Made by a program: the position numbers and the translations under genes
Notes under the pieces: generated by a model
The model's database searches: none
What the model was told of the DNA's origin: nothing
What the model saw: the letters and a program-made list of their open reading frames with translations, nothing else
In this document: positions 46,287 through 62,049 of the stretch, piece after piece
How positions within the stretch are numbered: the first letter of the stretch is position 1
How the letters are laid out: the number at the start of each line of letters is the position of its first letter
Assembly (NCBI GenBank): GCA_947396885.1
Contig: OX377201.1
Location: forward strand, 67,368,983-67,432,982
Direction of reading: 5' to 3'
Origin: Heligmosomoides polygyrus polygyrus
Lineage: Eukaryota > Nematoda > Chromadorea > Rhabditida > Heligmosomidae
DNA: 64,000 nucleotides

Positions 46287-48922
46287 CGTGTTTATTTGAG
46301 TGTTCCACGATCATGGCCTCATAATGGAGCGGTCAAGGCGCCGGATGTCCCATGCACTCCGAATTTAAATTCATGATATATTCAAGGATTCGAATACATT
46401 CGAAAAATGCGATTTTTTGAATACTCAAATTCGATTATTCAAATTTGAATGAAAATCATTCGAATATTCGAATACGTCACTAGAGCGCATCTATAAGAAC
46501 TCTGTTTTCATCTATTTGAAGCTTGTTGGATTAGAACCTGAGCAGACATAATGTTCTCAATGAGCAGTGATGTGTGAAGGACGTAGACTACACCGAGACA
46601 ATGTCACTGAAGACTTGCAACTTGCGTTTGCGGCGTGTCACGATCTATCTATAAGCTCCCACATCAATCGCTCGACGCGATGGATCGATATGTGTTCATC
46701 ACTACCTTCCGTCGCTCCGCAATGAAGCTCTGAACGTCTCTTCAGGTCATAGTTGCTGCCATGCGATTTATTTCATTTTTATGATCCCTTCCAACACACC
46801 CTCAGTGGTTGGAAGGAGAAGTTCTTGTTAGAATGTCGTAAGTAACGGGTGGGAATGCTGTTTGTTTGTTTTTCGCGGAAAAGCTTTGTCATACGCAAAC
46901 CCTTTGAATGCCTTTTTCGGTCCTTCACTCTATTGTGAAAGTGAAGAATTTAGCTGGGTACACATAAACTTTCTACCCCTTCATAACTTTTACTGATGTT
47001 GCTCCGTCTTTCTTCCTGGCCAGCTTGCACTGCAATCTTCTCATTGCCACGGGGAGCCCAAGGATTCTCACTCGGCGATGCGCTCGACCGTCATGGTGTC
47101 CTGAGCTCGCTTGTTTTGGAATCTCATCTGACACTTGTCTTTCGAGAACGGCACCCGTGCTTCCCATCTAGGAGATCTTCGTCAGCTTACTTTCAACGCA
47201 GTGTATCTTATTCTCGGCCATCTTTTAAAAATGCCGATGGGTGTCTTTTGAGCCAGCAGTCGCAACACGCTTCTTGTCGGATCGAGTTGCATTACATGGT
47301 CGTTAATTGGTGCAGTGGCTGGTGACAGATGTTTCGGCTTTAGTACCGCCGACCGACAGTGGTAGGAACAAGAATGGCGTTTCATCAATTGGCCTGTCTT
47401 TCGCACATGACAATATTTGAAAGATGGGTCGAGGGTGGGGGGGGGGGGCGGTACAGCTGTTCTAGACTTTCTAGACAATACGCATCCTTCGTCGGAATTT
47501 TGCATATGACTCCCCTAAAAAAGAGAATTCTTTCGTTTCTTCAATCTGGGGTAGAAGATGCAAGTTTGAAACAGTGCCATAGTGCCAACCGTGCTGTTGG
47601 TTCCAATACCCAAAACTTGAACGCACCTCTAGGTTTCCAATTAAAAGAGGTCTTATGACTTTGTTGCAAGTTCGAGTGGGAGAGCTCAAGAGCGCCTTGG
47701 AAGGCCTGCCGTTTAATGCATTTGTATTCGGGCGACAAAACACTTGTTAAGATGGGCTGTGATCCATTTCTTAGTTGAATTGGGAAGACTGAGGTTTGAT
47801 TGCGCTCAAGGGTGGAGCAAGAATTGATATGCTTTATGAACTATTCATCTAAACATTTCTAATCTTTGTAGGTGACATTACCATAAGAGGTTAATTGAAG
47901 GAAAAATTCTTGATCGTAGCAATTATGTTTGTCTTCCTGGATGACATGTCCACTGGTGGGAAGGTATTTCCAGCGTGTTCGTAGCGTTTGCGTCTAATAG
48001 TGCATTCTGTTATTATGCCGGTGCGATTTTCACATTCATCCTCTTTCGTTAGCAGTTATGAGAAACTTGCCAGTAACGGCAGCTCCCTTGCTTGAGCCGT
48101 GTGTGTTATATTGGGTTTTGTAAAATGTGCATCAAGACACCTGGACCGGCATCTTCAGTGTTTTGTTGGGTACATCAGCACCTAGCCCATGTAGTCTCTC
48201 GAGAAATGGCCTCCTGAAGAACACTTCTAGAAAGTCTACTTAGATCTATTTCGATTTCAGGTGAATGCGGCTACCGCTTACCTTTAGAGCACGAACAATA
48301 TTTTCTCTTTCGCCTTCCATCTAACGGGTTGCAAGAGCATGTACCACACAGACGTTTTAAACCGCTGCTGCATAAACCCGTGTGTTTTGTTGACAAGATC
48401 TGTGCAGTTCACGTTATTACTCGCACGTATCATTTTTTGCATGCATTAGTATAGCCCGAAACACAGTATAGCCCGAAACTTTGAGTCCTGAATATTTCCT
48501 TTCCAGTGGCTGGCGACGACCTCAGGAGCTCGTGAGAACGAGCTCTCGCTCGACAGCTGCCACAGTGCATTTAGCCCGGTGCCCAGGAAGTAAGTCATTA
48601 TACACCGAATGTGGTAATCAGTAACGTGGAAAAGTTTTTCTTTAAAAACAGAAGGTGACAGATAGGACGGAAAAGCTCAGAATGGCCGTAAACCAGAAAA
48701 CAACTACGTATTCGCTCTTTCTTTAAACGTTTTTCTGAAACAACATTAGAAACCATTTTATTGCACTCTTATTTCTGCTATTCTACACTTTCTGTTTATA
48801 TTCCATCTTAACATCTTATTTCTGCAGAACATTCACTGAAGGAAAGTCTGTTATAGTTGAGCTCTAGTCCTCAGCAGGACATTATCTAGTGAAACGTGTT
48901 TTCTGGACATTATTTGGTACTA

Positions 48923-49012
48923 ATCGGGTTGGTGCCCTCTGTACACCGGCAAGGTATCTTAAAAAGGACAAGTTGGATCAGCCACAGCTCGGAGTTCCTT
49001 CCCTTACCTAGT
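48923..49012 (+). repeat. Dispersed GC-rich hairpin repeat, copy 3 (3' part missing)
   Basis: GGGTTGGTGCCCTCTGTACA and GGAGTTCCTTCCCTTACCTA match copy 2, but the terminal stem-loop is absent. Confidence 0.75.
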
Positions 49013-49870
49013 TATTACTACAAATTTCGGCAAAATAACAACCTTGCCTTATTCGTGTAGTGATTCTGTACGAGATTGGCTAATAATGCTGCGACGCGTT
49101 GTCCCGCCTATTATAAGGATACCAGCACCACCCATAGGTCAAATTTCTAGTCTTGGGACGGGAAGTATTGCAGAATCCGTGCCTAGATTCAGTGGGCGCA
49201 TGAGGTCAGTAAGAATGCGAACGTCGTGTACTTCAGATTAGGTTAGAGTGGCGGAAGGTGTTTGCAAACCACGGTTGTCATTAAAATATAGTGTGACAGC
49301 AATCGTGTTTTGATCGCTGTGTTCGTGCTTCACTCAATTATTGCCCTTATATCACATCGTTAGCCCCAGCATCAACTGCAACCGTTTCAAACCACTACTG
49401 AAGCTTTTGTAAACTGAATGACTGCTCAGTTTGCAGTCTCTGGGAGTACCCATTTGATTAGTCAAAAATACATTGGATGTCGTTTACCAATGTGTTCACA
49501 TTTGACCTACTCTCAGGTGGAATGGTCTATGCGTTCTGCCGACACCGAGGAGTATAAACCTGTAGGTCAGGCACGGATTACACGGCTCGCTGAACTATAT
49601 CCAATAAAAATTATGGTCGAACAATAGCTTGCTCTATCAGTTTTGCGAAGATAAATAAACTGCAGACATACATAGTGCTCACTGACGTTTCACTTGTCTA
49701 TTAAGTAAGGCTGAACTAATGGGGATGTGTTTAAGCTGCGCTTTTCCGCATGAAGGACGCGGTGATCCGGGGTTATACATGAGCAGCTAGTTTTTAATCG
49801 TGTTTTGCGTTACTATATTTACTACGTTGATTGCTTCCACACTAAATATTCGCAGTATGCGCTTTGAATT

Positions 49871-49904
49871 TCAAACCGTTTGTTGCAGCTGTAGTACGTA
49901 TCCA
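49871..49904 (+). promoter_or_regulatory. 3' splice or trans-splice acceptor before the kinase start codon
   Basis: TTTGTTGCAG ends at 49,888, 16 bases before the ATG at 49,905. In nematodes such a site can receive a spliced leader or an upstream exon. The reading frame is open across it (CSTYP before the Met), so an upstream exon extending the N-terminus cannot be excluded. Confidence 0.5.
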
Positions 49905-54787
<4,883 letters not shown>

Positions 54788-54789
54788 GT

Positions 54790-55220
54790 AATGTGAAAAT
54801 GTTTTCCTCGCTTCTCAAATTTCAAGTCCAGGGATTGGTACCGATTTTACTCCGCGAAGTTCACCAGAGAGCGTCTTTTCGTTTCCTTGGTTCTTCTCTC
54901 CCTTGGTTTAAATCGCACCCACCTAGTCCATCACTTTGGTTTGCAAAACAACAGCTGCGAGTAATTTAGAGGAGCGGCATCTTGTGCCTACTTTCTTCCG
55001 TCATTTTGTAATATGGACAGCGAAGCTGGAAATTATGTCGATATGGTATTTAAGTGACGTCCTCTAAAGTGCTTCTTGAAAGAAGAAATGGCCTGTGTGT
55101 CGTGTTAGAAACAGGTTTGTGGCGCTACTGCTCCTCACAGTATGCTCTACAGTAAATGAAGAAATTGAGTTTCAACAGGTGTCACATAATGTTCTAATGA
55201 AGAGGGTTTTACGAAACTAG
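54790..55220. other. Downstream intron or flank of jnk-1, nothing recognised
   Basis: I searched for the next exon (codons for Glu-Leu-Ile after a phase-1 acceptor) and did not find it here. No repeat of note. Confidence 0.4.
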
Positions 55221-56290
55221 GTGGTACCGCAAACCTAGCAGTAAGAATGTTCTAATTAACTATCAGTTGGCTCATCCCATCAAAGCAAAGCTGGCTGTCA
55301 CCGGGAACGTGCTCAGAACAAATCTGACTCGATGGATTTAGCCCGTCAGATTGCTCGTTCCAACGGATACCCTCTAGAACCTAAAAACGGCCCTACTACT
55401 GGGAGGCAGTTCGTGGCTAATGCCTAAGATGACGATAAAATTCGTTTTGCCTTCCCTACATCTCGGATGCTTTGAACACATCGGTGCGAGCAGCCTTACG
55501 TAGGTGTGACCTGGACGGTCTGGTTAAAGTGGTGGAAATTCCACCACCTAACTTGAAACAACAGCTGGCCTATACGACCACCTATGCAATACGCGAAACT
55601 GTTCAGTTTGTCCATCTGGGCGAGAAGGAGACTGCATGACCTCCTGCGTAATCTACCTCGTCGCATGTGAGGTCTGCGGAGACGAGTACATAGGGGAAAC
55701 TGGGCGATCCCTGTGTCTGAGAGTTAAAGAACATCTAGATTGACTGAGGAGGTCAGATATGGCGACCCCACTTGGTGCGCACGGGATGGAGTGTCATTCT
55801 GGAGAAGAGTTTACGGTTTCGATAAAAATACTGGCACGGGAACACAAGACTTCAGCACGCATGACGTTCGAGGCGCTTTGGATTACTGCGAAAAGTCCAG
55901 AGCTGAATCGAAAGGATGAGTGCCTTGCCATCACTAATGAGCCCTCAACTTTTATTGGCCTCTGTAGACTTTGATCGCAACGTCTTCAAGTCAGGAGGGC
56001 CTCTCGTCGGTCTATCAGACTACCCACTGCACGTTGCGCGAGGAGGTGGCCTGCCATCAGGTACTTTCCATATCATTAGGTGAGCATTTCCTGCGTCTAC
56101 GTGTTCTACTACACTTGGTACTGATTGCCCGCCTTTTGTCTTGTATTGTAGCCTGAAAAGGCAGTTGGGACCGGCGGGACTTTGGTCTTTGATTTTTCCA
56201 GGCTCTACGAAGGCGAATAGCCGAAACGTTAGCCGAATAAACGATTACCGTCTTGGCTTTGGCTACAATCAAAACAGCAACAACAAATGT
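55220..56290 (+). pseudogene. Penelope-like element 3' end with GIY-YIG endonuclease
   Basis: After broken frames from the end of the reverse transcriptase (VKVVEIPPPNLKQQL, about 55,530-55,570), the plus strand reads CMTSCVIYLVACEVCGDEYI then GETGRSLCLRVKEHL (about 55,635-55,740). This is the linker and GIY-YIG-type core with its Arg. It continues with ATPLGAHGMECHSGEEF, then ALWITAKSPELNRKDECLAI to the stop near 55,972. The 3' UTR includes GCCGAAACGTTAGCCGAATA (about 56,215). Penelope-like elements pair this nuclease with a reverse transcriptase. The copy is 5'-truncated, with a stop after KEHLD, and lies downstream of (or in a large 3' intron of) jnk-1. Confidence 0.8.
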
Positions 56291-56294
56291 TACG

Positions 56295-58380
56295 TAATGA
56301 TTTTGGTGGAGGTAATCTTCCTGTTCTGTCTTCTGACGCATTTTCTTTTCGAAGCTTCGGGGGAATCTTCACAACGGCAATACACAACTTCCAATAAAAC
56401 CGTACTCTTGCCGTTAGTCGCTAGGTTGTTCTTCACTGGAAAAAGCAGGAAATTCTGATCACGAAGTAAGTTTGGGACCACCATCGCTTTGGGCATCTGC
56501 TCGTTCATGGAGTAGGTTCGCCTTGCAGTGTTGTGTTTTCGTTGCTGTTGCACCACAAGCATATGTATTCACTGCTATAGATAAAAATCATTTGATTAAG
56601 CGAAGTTGGCTAGTCCTTGCCGCACACGGCTGCAAAATTTGGGGCTTCGTCCTTGCTGCGTTGAGGAAATAAAGTTTTTAGGGAACGTGTTCAGGTGATA
56701 TATAGAGATTTCCAATCAATCGGGGAGCAGTAGCGGTCTGCGGTTTTTAAACAGGTAGTAACTTGAGTGTTCAGTTATTGCTGTTTGTTCGCTTACGCAG
56801 CATGTTCTATTAATTGATCGCATTATTTGAACCATCGTGAAATTTCCACTCTTTTAACTACGCGGATATTTTAAGCATACATTGGGCTGCAGAACGGAAA
56901 AAACAATCTAAGAGGCGAAGCTAGAGTAGACTGCTCCGGCAGGCCGCCTGTTTCCTTTGAACCTTGGATTTATCCGAATTAACGCTGTTAATCAACAGCA
57001 ACGACGAACGTCGCAGCCTTCTCTATGAGGGATGTCTCTCTTTCAGCGATGCTGTTTATGGAGCTGCAGAAATACTACAGCACGCATGATGTGTACGGTG
57101 TGACGCAACGTCGATGAACGGGTTCACGTGCTCCGTTTTCCACCTCCTAGTAGAAGCGCATTTCTGTTCGATGTGGCAGGAAGTCCCTTCTGAGAAAATT
57201 TCTATGTGTCCGTTGTTTCATGTGTGGATCGTTTTGTGGTGAGGTGGAATGTTAACTCCCGAGCCTTAACTGATAGCTCATTGTTGTGAATAATTGCTGC
57301 AATTCGTCATTCCTTCAAAGATGAACTAACTGTTATTGTACACACCTAACATAATGGAGATCATCTGTCTCAACTAGTTCTGTGATTACGGACACGACCA
57401 GCTTTACCGCACTAGTTCCTTTCCCACTTGTTCTCGCGACCATGAGTCTTCCTTCGAAAAATGACTTTCCATCGCAATGTTGTTGTTTCGCGTTCCATTT
57501 CGCGTTGCCTTTGATAAACAGATGTACTGAAATTGATCCCTGTGTTTGACGGAGAGGTGAAGAGAATTTTAATTGATCAGTGTTCGATGCAGCATTGCCG
57601 TGTTGACACCGTGCTTCTCCCTGAAAAGTTGCTTTTCTTCAGTAGGATTATAAGGGATTGTCTTTGCCATTGTGCGCTCCCTGCAGCCTCTACGGCTCAT
57701 GGCGGCGAGCTTCTGAGTCTTTTGGAGGATCTTCTTTTGTTTTGTTATTTAAGGCATCTAGATTTGTAGGTGCAGTATATCTCTTCATTTGGTCTCTGAA
57801 CAAGACCGATCAGACAACCTCAATTCAACGCCATCCACTTGGATTCTGCATGGGCGCTCGACAAGGTTTCAAATTTCAGATGATCCTGGAGTGTTCATCA
57901 GTAAGGGTGCACCGTCGAAACGTGGCATGGACCAAATCCCTCCCATCAGAAAAATCGGTTATGCTGCGTAATAGCTGCATTTTTTGCATGCTCTGGGGTT
58001 TAGTCCACTATGATATGATTCCCCTTCTTCAGTATTCTTCTGCAGGTGCTGCGGCGATGTTGACGTTGTGTGTCGCACGTACCCTTTTCGCGGAATAGTG
58101 GGTTCTGTACAAGTTGCTCTTCTGGTTGCGCGGCAGGCGCAACTCAAAAGAGAAATTTGCGTTGAAGCAAAAATGGGTAAGAATGAAAATATTGGCTCTG
58201 TCGCTAGGTCCCTAGATTGTACATTCCACCAGCAATGCTTAGCAGTGTCGCTTTCTTGAAGTGACTGGTGCTGTCGCTCTTCCATACCGTCCATCAATTT
58301 CAAGGCCTCATGCTTCTGTTTAGCGGCCACACCTTTTCTAAGAGTGTTTTACGCATTGCTATTAGGCTGTCGCAAAATTA
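56295..58380. other. No confident gene; weak candidate final jnk-1 exon
   Basis: At 57,880-57,971, following ATTTCAG, 29 codons (DDPGVFISKGAPSKRG at the start) run to a TAA in a phase compatible with exon 9, but they do not resemble a JNK C-terminus. A second phase-compatible stretch follows AACAG at 57,521. Frames of 105-146 codons elsewhere have no family match. Confidence 0.25.
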
Positions 58381-58710
58381 ATCTCCGTTTCGAGGTATGT
58401 ATAACCATTCTAATTCGACACTTCTCAAACCAAACTGGACACTAAAAATCAAATTGGATACAGTAACGCGGCACCAATCAAGCGGAAAACTGTACCGGTA
58501 CCTATGGGAGCTCTAAAAGAGTTCAAAGGAATAATTAAGGACCTAGTAGGAAGGGGGTGTCATAGAAAGTAGGAAGGGGTGTCATGGAATGGCCTCACCG
58601 TTAGTGTTGGTGCGTAAAAAAGTTGGATCGCTTCGCCTGTGCATAGAATACAAAGCATCGAATAAGGTGATAAAACTGTATGCATACTCCAATCCTACGA
58701 TTGAAGGGTT

Positions 58711-59046
58711 TTGCAGAGTTTGGAAGGAAAGAAGGTGTTCTCAAGCCTGGATTTAGCTTCCGGTTACTGGCAAATCAAACTATCAGATAGTGCGAAGACA
58801 AAGACAGCCTCCACGTCTAGCAAGGGACTGTTCCAATTTAACCTATTACCATTCGGTATTTCTGCAGGCCCCGCTAGCCTTCAACGTATGATCGATTTAG
58901 TGTTAGGAGACTTAGGAATGAAGGACAACGAGATATTCGCATATAGTGATGACGTTCTAATAGCCACAGAAACACATGAGCCGCATCATGAAGTAGTAGG
59001 ACATATGTTTCAAGCTATAAAAAAGCAAGGGAAGTTGAAGGCTTAG
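58711..59046 (+). pseudogene. Gypsy reverse transcriptase core, open 111 codons
   Basis: This is the longest intact piece of the pol: LEGKKVFSSLDLASGYWQI with the first catalytic Asp, LLPFGISAGPASLQR, and the AYSDDVLIATE box. It copies element RNA into DNA within a particle in intact relatives. A stop follows QGKLKA at 59,046. Confidence 0.88.
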
Positions 59047-60569
59047 AACTGTGAATTCTTTAAGACGTAGTAAGCTTCCTGGGACATGTGATAAATCGAA
59101 ATGGTGTGGCAACGGATCTGAACAAAATAAACAATAAATGATTACTCGAGACCACGAAAATATGACCTGAGCTAAGGACCTTCTTAGGGATGGCGTCATA
59201 TTGAAGAAAATTTATCCTAAGATTTGCAAAAATTTCGGAAAAACTGCACTAGCTAAAAAGCCCAAGTTGATTGGTGGTCAGAACAGGTGGAAAAGGTCTT
59301 CAAAGCACTCAAGTAAAAACTCATTGAAGTCACAGTATTAGCGCAGCTGATCTCGTGCACGTCGAATATGATTCTGCACCTTTTCTACGGGTGCGTGTAA
59401 AACGGGTCTAGGTGCACTGCTATGCCAACAGGGAGAGCATAAATTATTACAACTAATTTACTTTGCCTCCAAGAAATTGACGAAAACCGAAAAGAACTGC
59501 CATATTACTGATCTTGGAGCGCTGGCAGTGGCTTTTGCAGTGACAAAATTTTATTTGTTTATATCCGGGTTCCATACGATAGTAATGAAGGATCACAAGC
59601 CACGGACAAGCCTTTTCAAGCAAACTAATGTATCCACACGAGTCCTAAGATGAGGCTTCCAACTGCAAAAGTACACGCTCGAAGTAAAATACGTAGCTGA
59701 TAAGGCAAACGGTGTGGCGGATGTTTTGTCGCGAGGCACCACGAGCTCGACGATAAGGATCCTACGAGTCCCGAGAACGAAGCAGTCGTATGCGGCATAA
59801 CCGATGAAGGCTCCGACTGGTTGAAAGAGTTGAGGGACGAACCCAGACTTCGACATGTGATTACCGCTGTACTCAAGGGCGACAATGATCGACCCGTTAA
59901 GCTACCGCATAATAACGCGCACTACATATTAGCTGACTTTGTAATTGATGACGGCTACTTGAAACTGGTAAAGGAAGAGTGCCTGGTGAAGATAGTACCC
60001 AAATCGCAAAGAGAAAGGATTGTCAGAGATGCATATTGAAGCTGGTCATTTCAGTGCACGTAATTTCTGAAGACAGATAAAAAGAGTGGTGCTTTGGGAT
60101 GGAATGTTGCAGGACATTACGAGTTGGAGAAAAAGCTGCCAAAAGTGCTTCATAACAAATGCGAAGGAGAAAAACGTTTCACCGCTTAAGCCGATCACTA
60201 CAAATCTTTTGAGATCTTTTGAGCTTGTGGGAATTGTTTTTTTTTTGGAATTCGGGCTGTCTGAAAAGGAAATCGTTATGCTCTAGTCGCTGTAGATCAT
60301 CACTTCAATAAGTTTGCGGGTGCCTACACTTTACCAGACGAGAAGACTAGCACTTTAGCTAAAGCTTTCTTCGAGAGCTGGGTGTACAGATGGTGTAGAG
60401 GTTCCAATCGGATCAGGGACCGGAGTTTGTTAACGATGTGTTAAGTGAGATATGTGAAGTTCCAGGAATACAGCATTCGATGTCAAAGGGCTGCAATCCT
60501 TGAGAAAACGGAGCCACAGAAAGGGTAATTGGAACCCTGACTAGAATACTTAAGAAAAAGATAAGATGC

Positions 60570-60616
60570 GATCGGAAGAAGTACGTCCCGCTAAATGGGA
60601 CGTACTTCTTCCGATC
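60570..60616. repeat. Perfect 20-bp-arm hairpin inside the integrase remnant
   Basis: GATCGGAAGAAGTACGTCCC (60,570-60,589) and its exact complement (60,597-60,616) flank a 7-base loop. It sits where the integrase frame is broken. See findings. Confidence 0.92.
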
Positions 60617-61094
60617 TTACAATTTGGTGCCAAACGAACCTGCTGGAGAAAGTCCTTTCTATTTACTGCACGCGTTTGGCCCACACTTTCCAGTGGGCGG
60701 AATTCCAGAAAATGCTCTGAATTTGAACTTTATTGATTATGACGAGCACAAATATCAACTGCTGAACAGCACAGAATTCACTTACAGCGCTGCCAAGGAA
60801 TTAAATGAACAGCATAGGGAACGCATGAAAGCGTGGTATGATAAAAGGAATAGAATCGAGCCGGTAAGGCTACCTAGAGTAGAAGGCAGAGTCCACGTAA
60901 AGCTTCCCAGGGGAAAAAACTTCATCTAGGTGCTCGAAGCTCTGAAATGACTGGGATGGGCCATATAGAGTGTTTGAAGTTAGTGAAAACTCGGCACTAG
61001 TAACACATTTGGCAAAAGATCAAGAGCCAATTAGGATACAGTTTGAAATGTTTGATATGGTGGATACAGTAATAAAGGTACTCCAGAGATCGAT

Positions 61095-62045
61095 AGCACT
61101 CCATTAGAGACCAGAACTAAAAGAAGTGACAAAAAGCGGGATGGCTACTGTAAAATACCTGATGAAAAACGGTGTTTCAGGTTAACCGTGGACGACAACG
61201 ATATAGTCGACGACAATGCCTTCGGACTATTATTCTAATGCCCTCGCATTCGCTTTAGTCACGACTTTCCAGATGATCAATTTAGTTGTAATACGGGTGA
61301 TCGGGTGTTCGGATCTGTTGTTCCAAATCTGACCCTGCTAGAGTGAGAGACGTTCTGCCTGAAAGCGGCGCGGGCAAAGACGCGGGACAGTGCCTGCGGA
61401 GCCAACTAGCGTCGACTCGCCCCGCGATACCCGCCGCTTCGCACTACAGCCAGACCAGCCAGAGGTTCGGGAATCGAAGGGGGGGGGGGGGGGAGGGGTC
61501 GTAGTGTGGCGTCGTTTAGAGGGGGGGGGGGGTCGTACTCTTTCGGTTTTGGCAGAGGATTCTCTCTAATTTCAGGTTTTTAGATGATTGCATCTTTTAA
61601 TAAGTTATTTTTTCCAGGTGTGGCTCTTCTGCAGGAAACAGCGCCTGAAAATGAAATCGTGCCCTGTAGAATTTTAAGACCGTTTGACCGACAGTGATAA
61701 AACTATGTTTTTCTGAAACGATCTTCTATATCATCTTGATTTAGCGTCGTTTGCCGAAAAAATATCGACCCAAATCACAGTGAAATAATCATGTATTCTA
61801 ATCACATGGAACATGTTACTTTTAAAACCTGCGTTTTGACACATAGAACACACATTTATTAAAGCTTTGTGATTTTTTTAGAGGTCTCAAAGGTTTCCGA
61901 ATTATAACAGTTTGCGTGCGGCTACTGCGTTCTTTGACATGTTCGACCGCAATTGAAGGATGGATGGACTATTCGCGGAAAAAACTTTTCTGCCTTCTGA
62001 AGGAAAGAACAGCAGAAACTGAAAACTGAAACTGTGCCATATAAA
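61095..62045. other. GC-rich patch, G runs and direct repeats leading into the palindrome
   Basis: G15 at 61,479-61,493 and G12 at 61,521-61,532 follow a GC-rich patch (61,365-61,450). Segments at 61,640-61,860 (GAAATCGTGCCCTGTAGAAT, CACAGTGAAATAATCATG) resemble 62,000-62,260 (GAAACTGTGCCATATAAAAT, CACAGTGAAAAAATCATG) in direct orientation. No gene recognised. Confidence 0.5.
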
Positions 62046-62049
62046 ATTT

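Larger units (their letters stand above)
45885..49880. other. No confident gene; repeats and possible retroelement scraps
   Basis: It contains a GC-rich patch with AGTATGAAAG words (46,005-46,150), the dispersed hairpin repeat twice, a TTCGAAT-rich stretch (46,365-46,480) like the ends of the 39.5-kb foldback, and a 12-G run (47,437-47,448). Overlapping frames at 46,973-47,740 and broken minus frames at 48,150-48,330 show no firm family match. This is the 5' flank of the kinase gene, and no TATA-type promoter was identified. Confidence 0.35.
58400..61090 (+). pseudogene. Gypsy-type LTR retrotransposon pol, degenerate
   Basis: Plus-strand frames follow the Ty3/Gypsy pol order. Reverse transcriptase: LRLCIEYKASNKV, KKVFSSLDLASGYWQIKLSD, LPFGISAGPASLQRM and FAYSDDVLIATETH, with SDD at the catalytic site. 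RNase H: LGALAVAFAVTKF and VADKANGVADVLSRG. Integrase: zinc finger (EAGHFSA-type, CQKCF, about 60,020-60,160), then a core with VDHHFNKFAGAYTLPDEK, SDQGPEFVNDVL and a GATERVIGTLTRIL stretch. A C-terminal part with GESPFYLLHAFGP follows to about 61,090. Many stops and frame shifts (near 58,570, 58,712, 59,045 and 60,580) make it inactive. No gag, protease or long terminal repeats were recognised. Confidence 0.88.

Noticed and set aside
57880..57971. Final exon of jnk-1
   Set aside because: The phase fits and a stop is present, but the peptide does not resemble a JNK C-terminus, and phase agreement by chance is one in three.
60597..60616. Sequencing adapter contamination (CTTCCGATCT)
   Set aside because: The match to adapter is only about ten bases, while the hairpin is 20 bp and each arm fits the integrase reading; kept as a finding with raw-read check.
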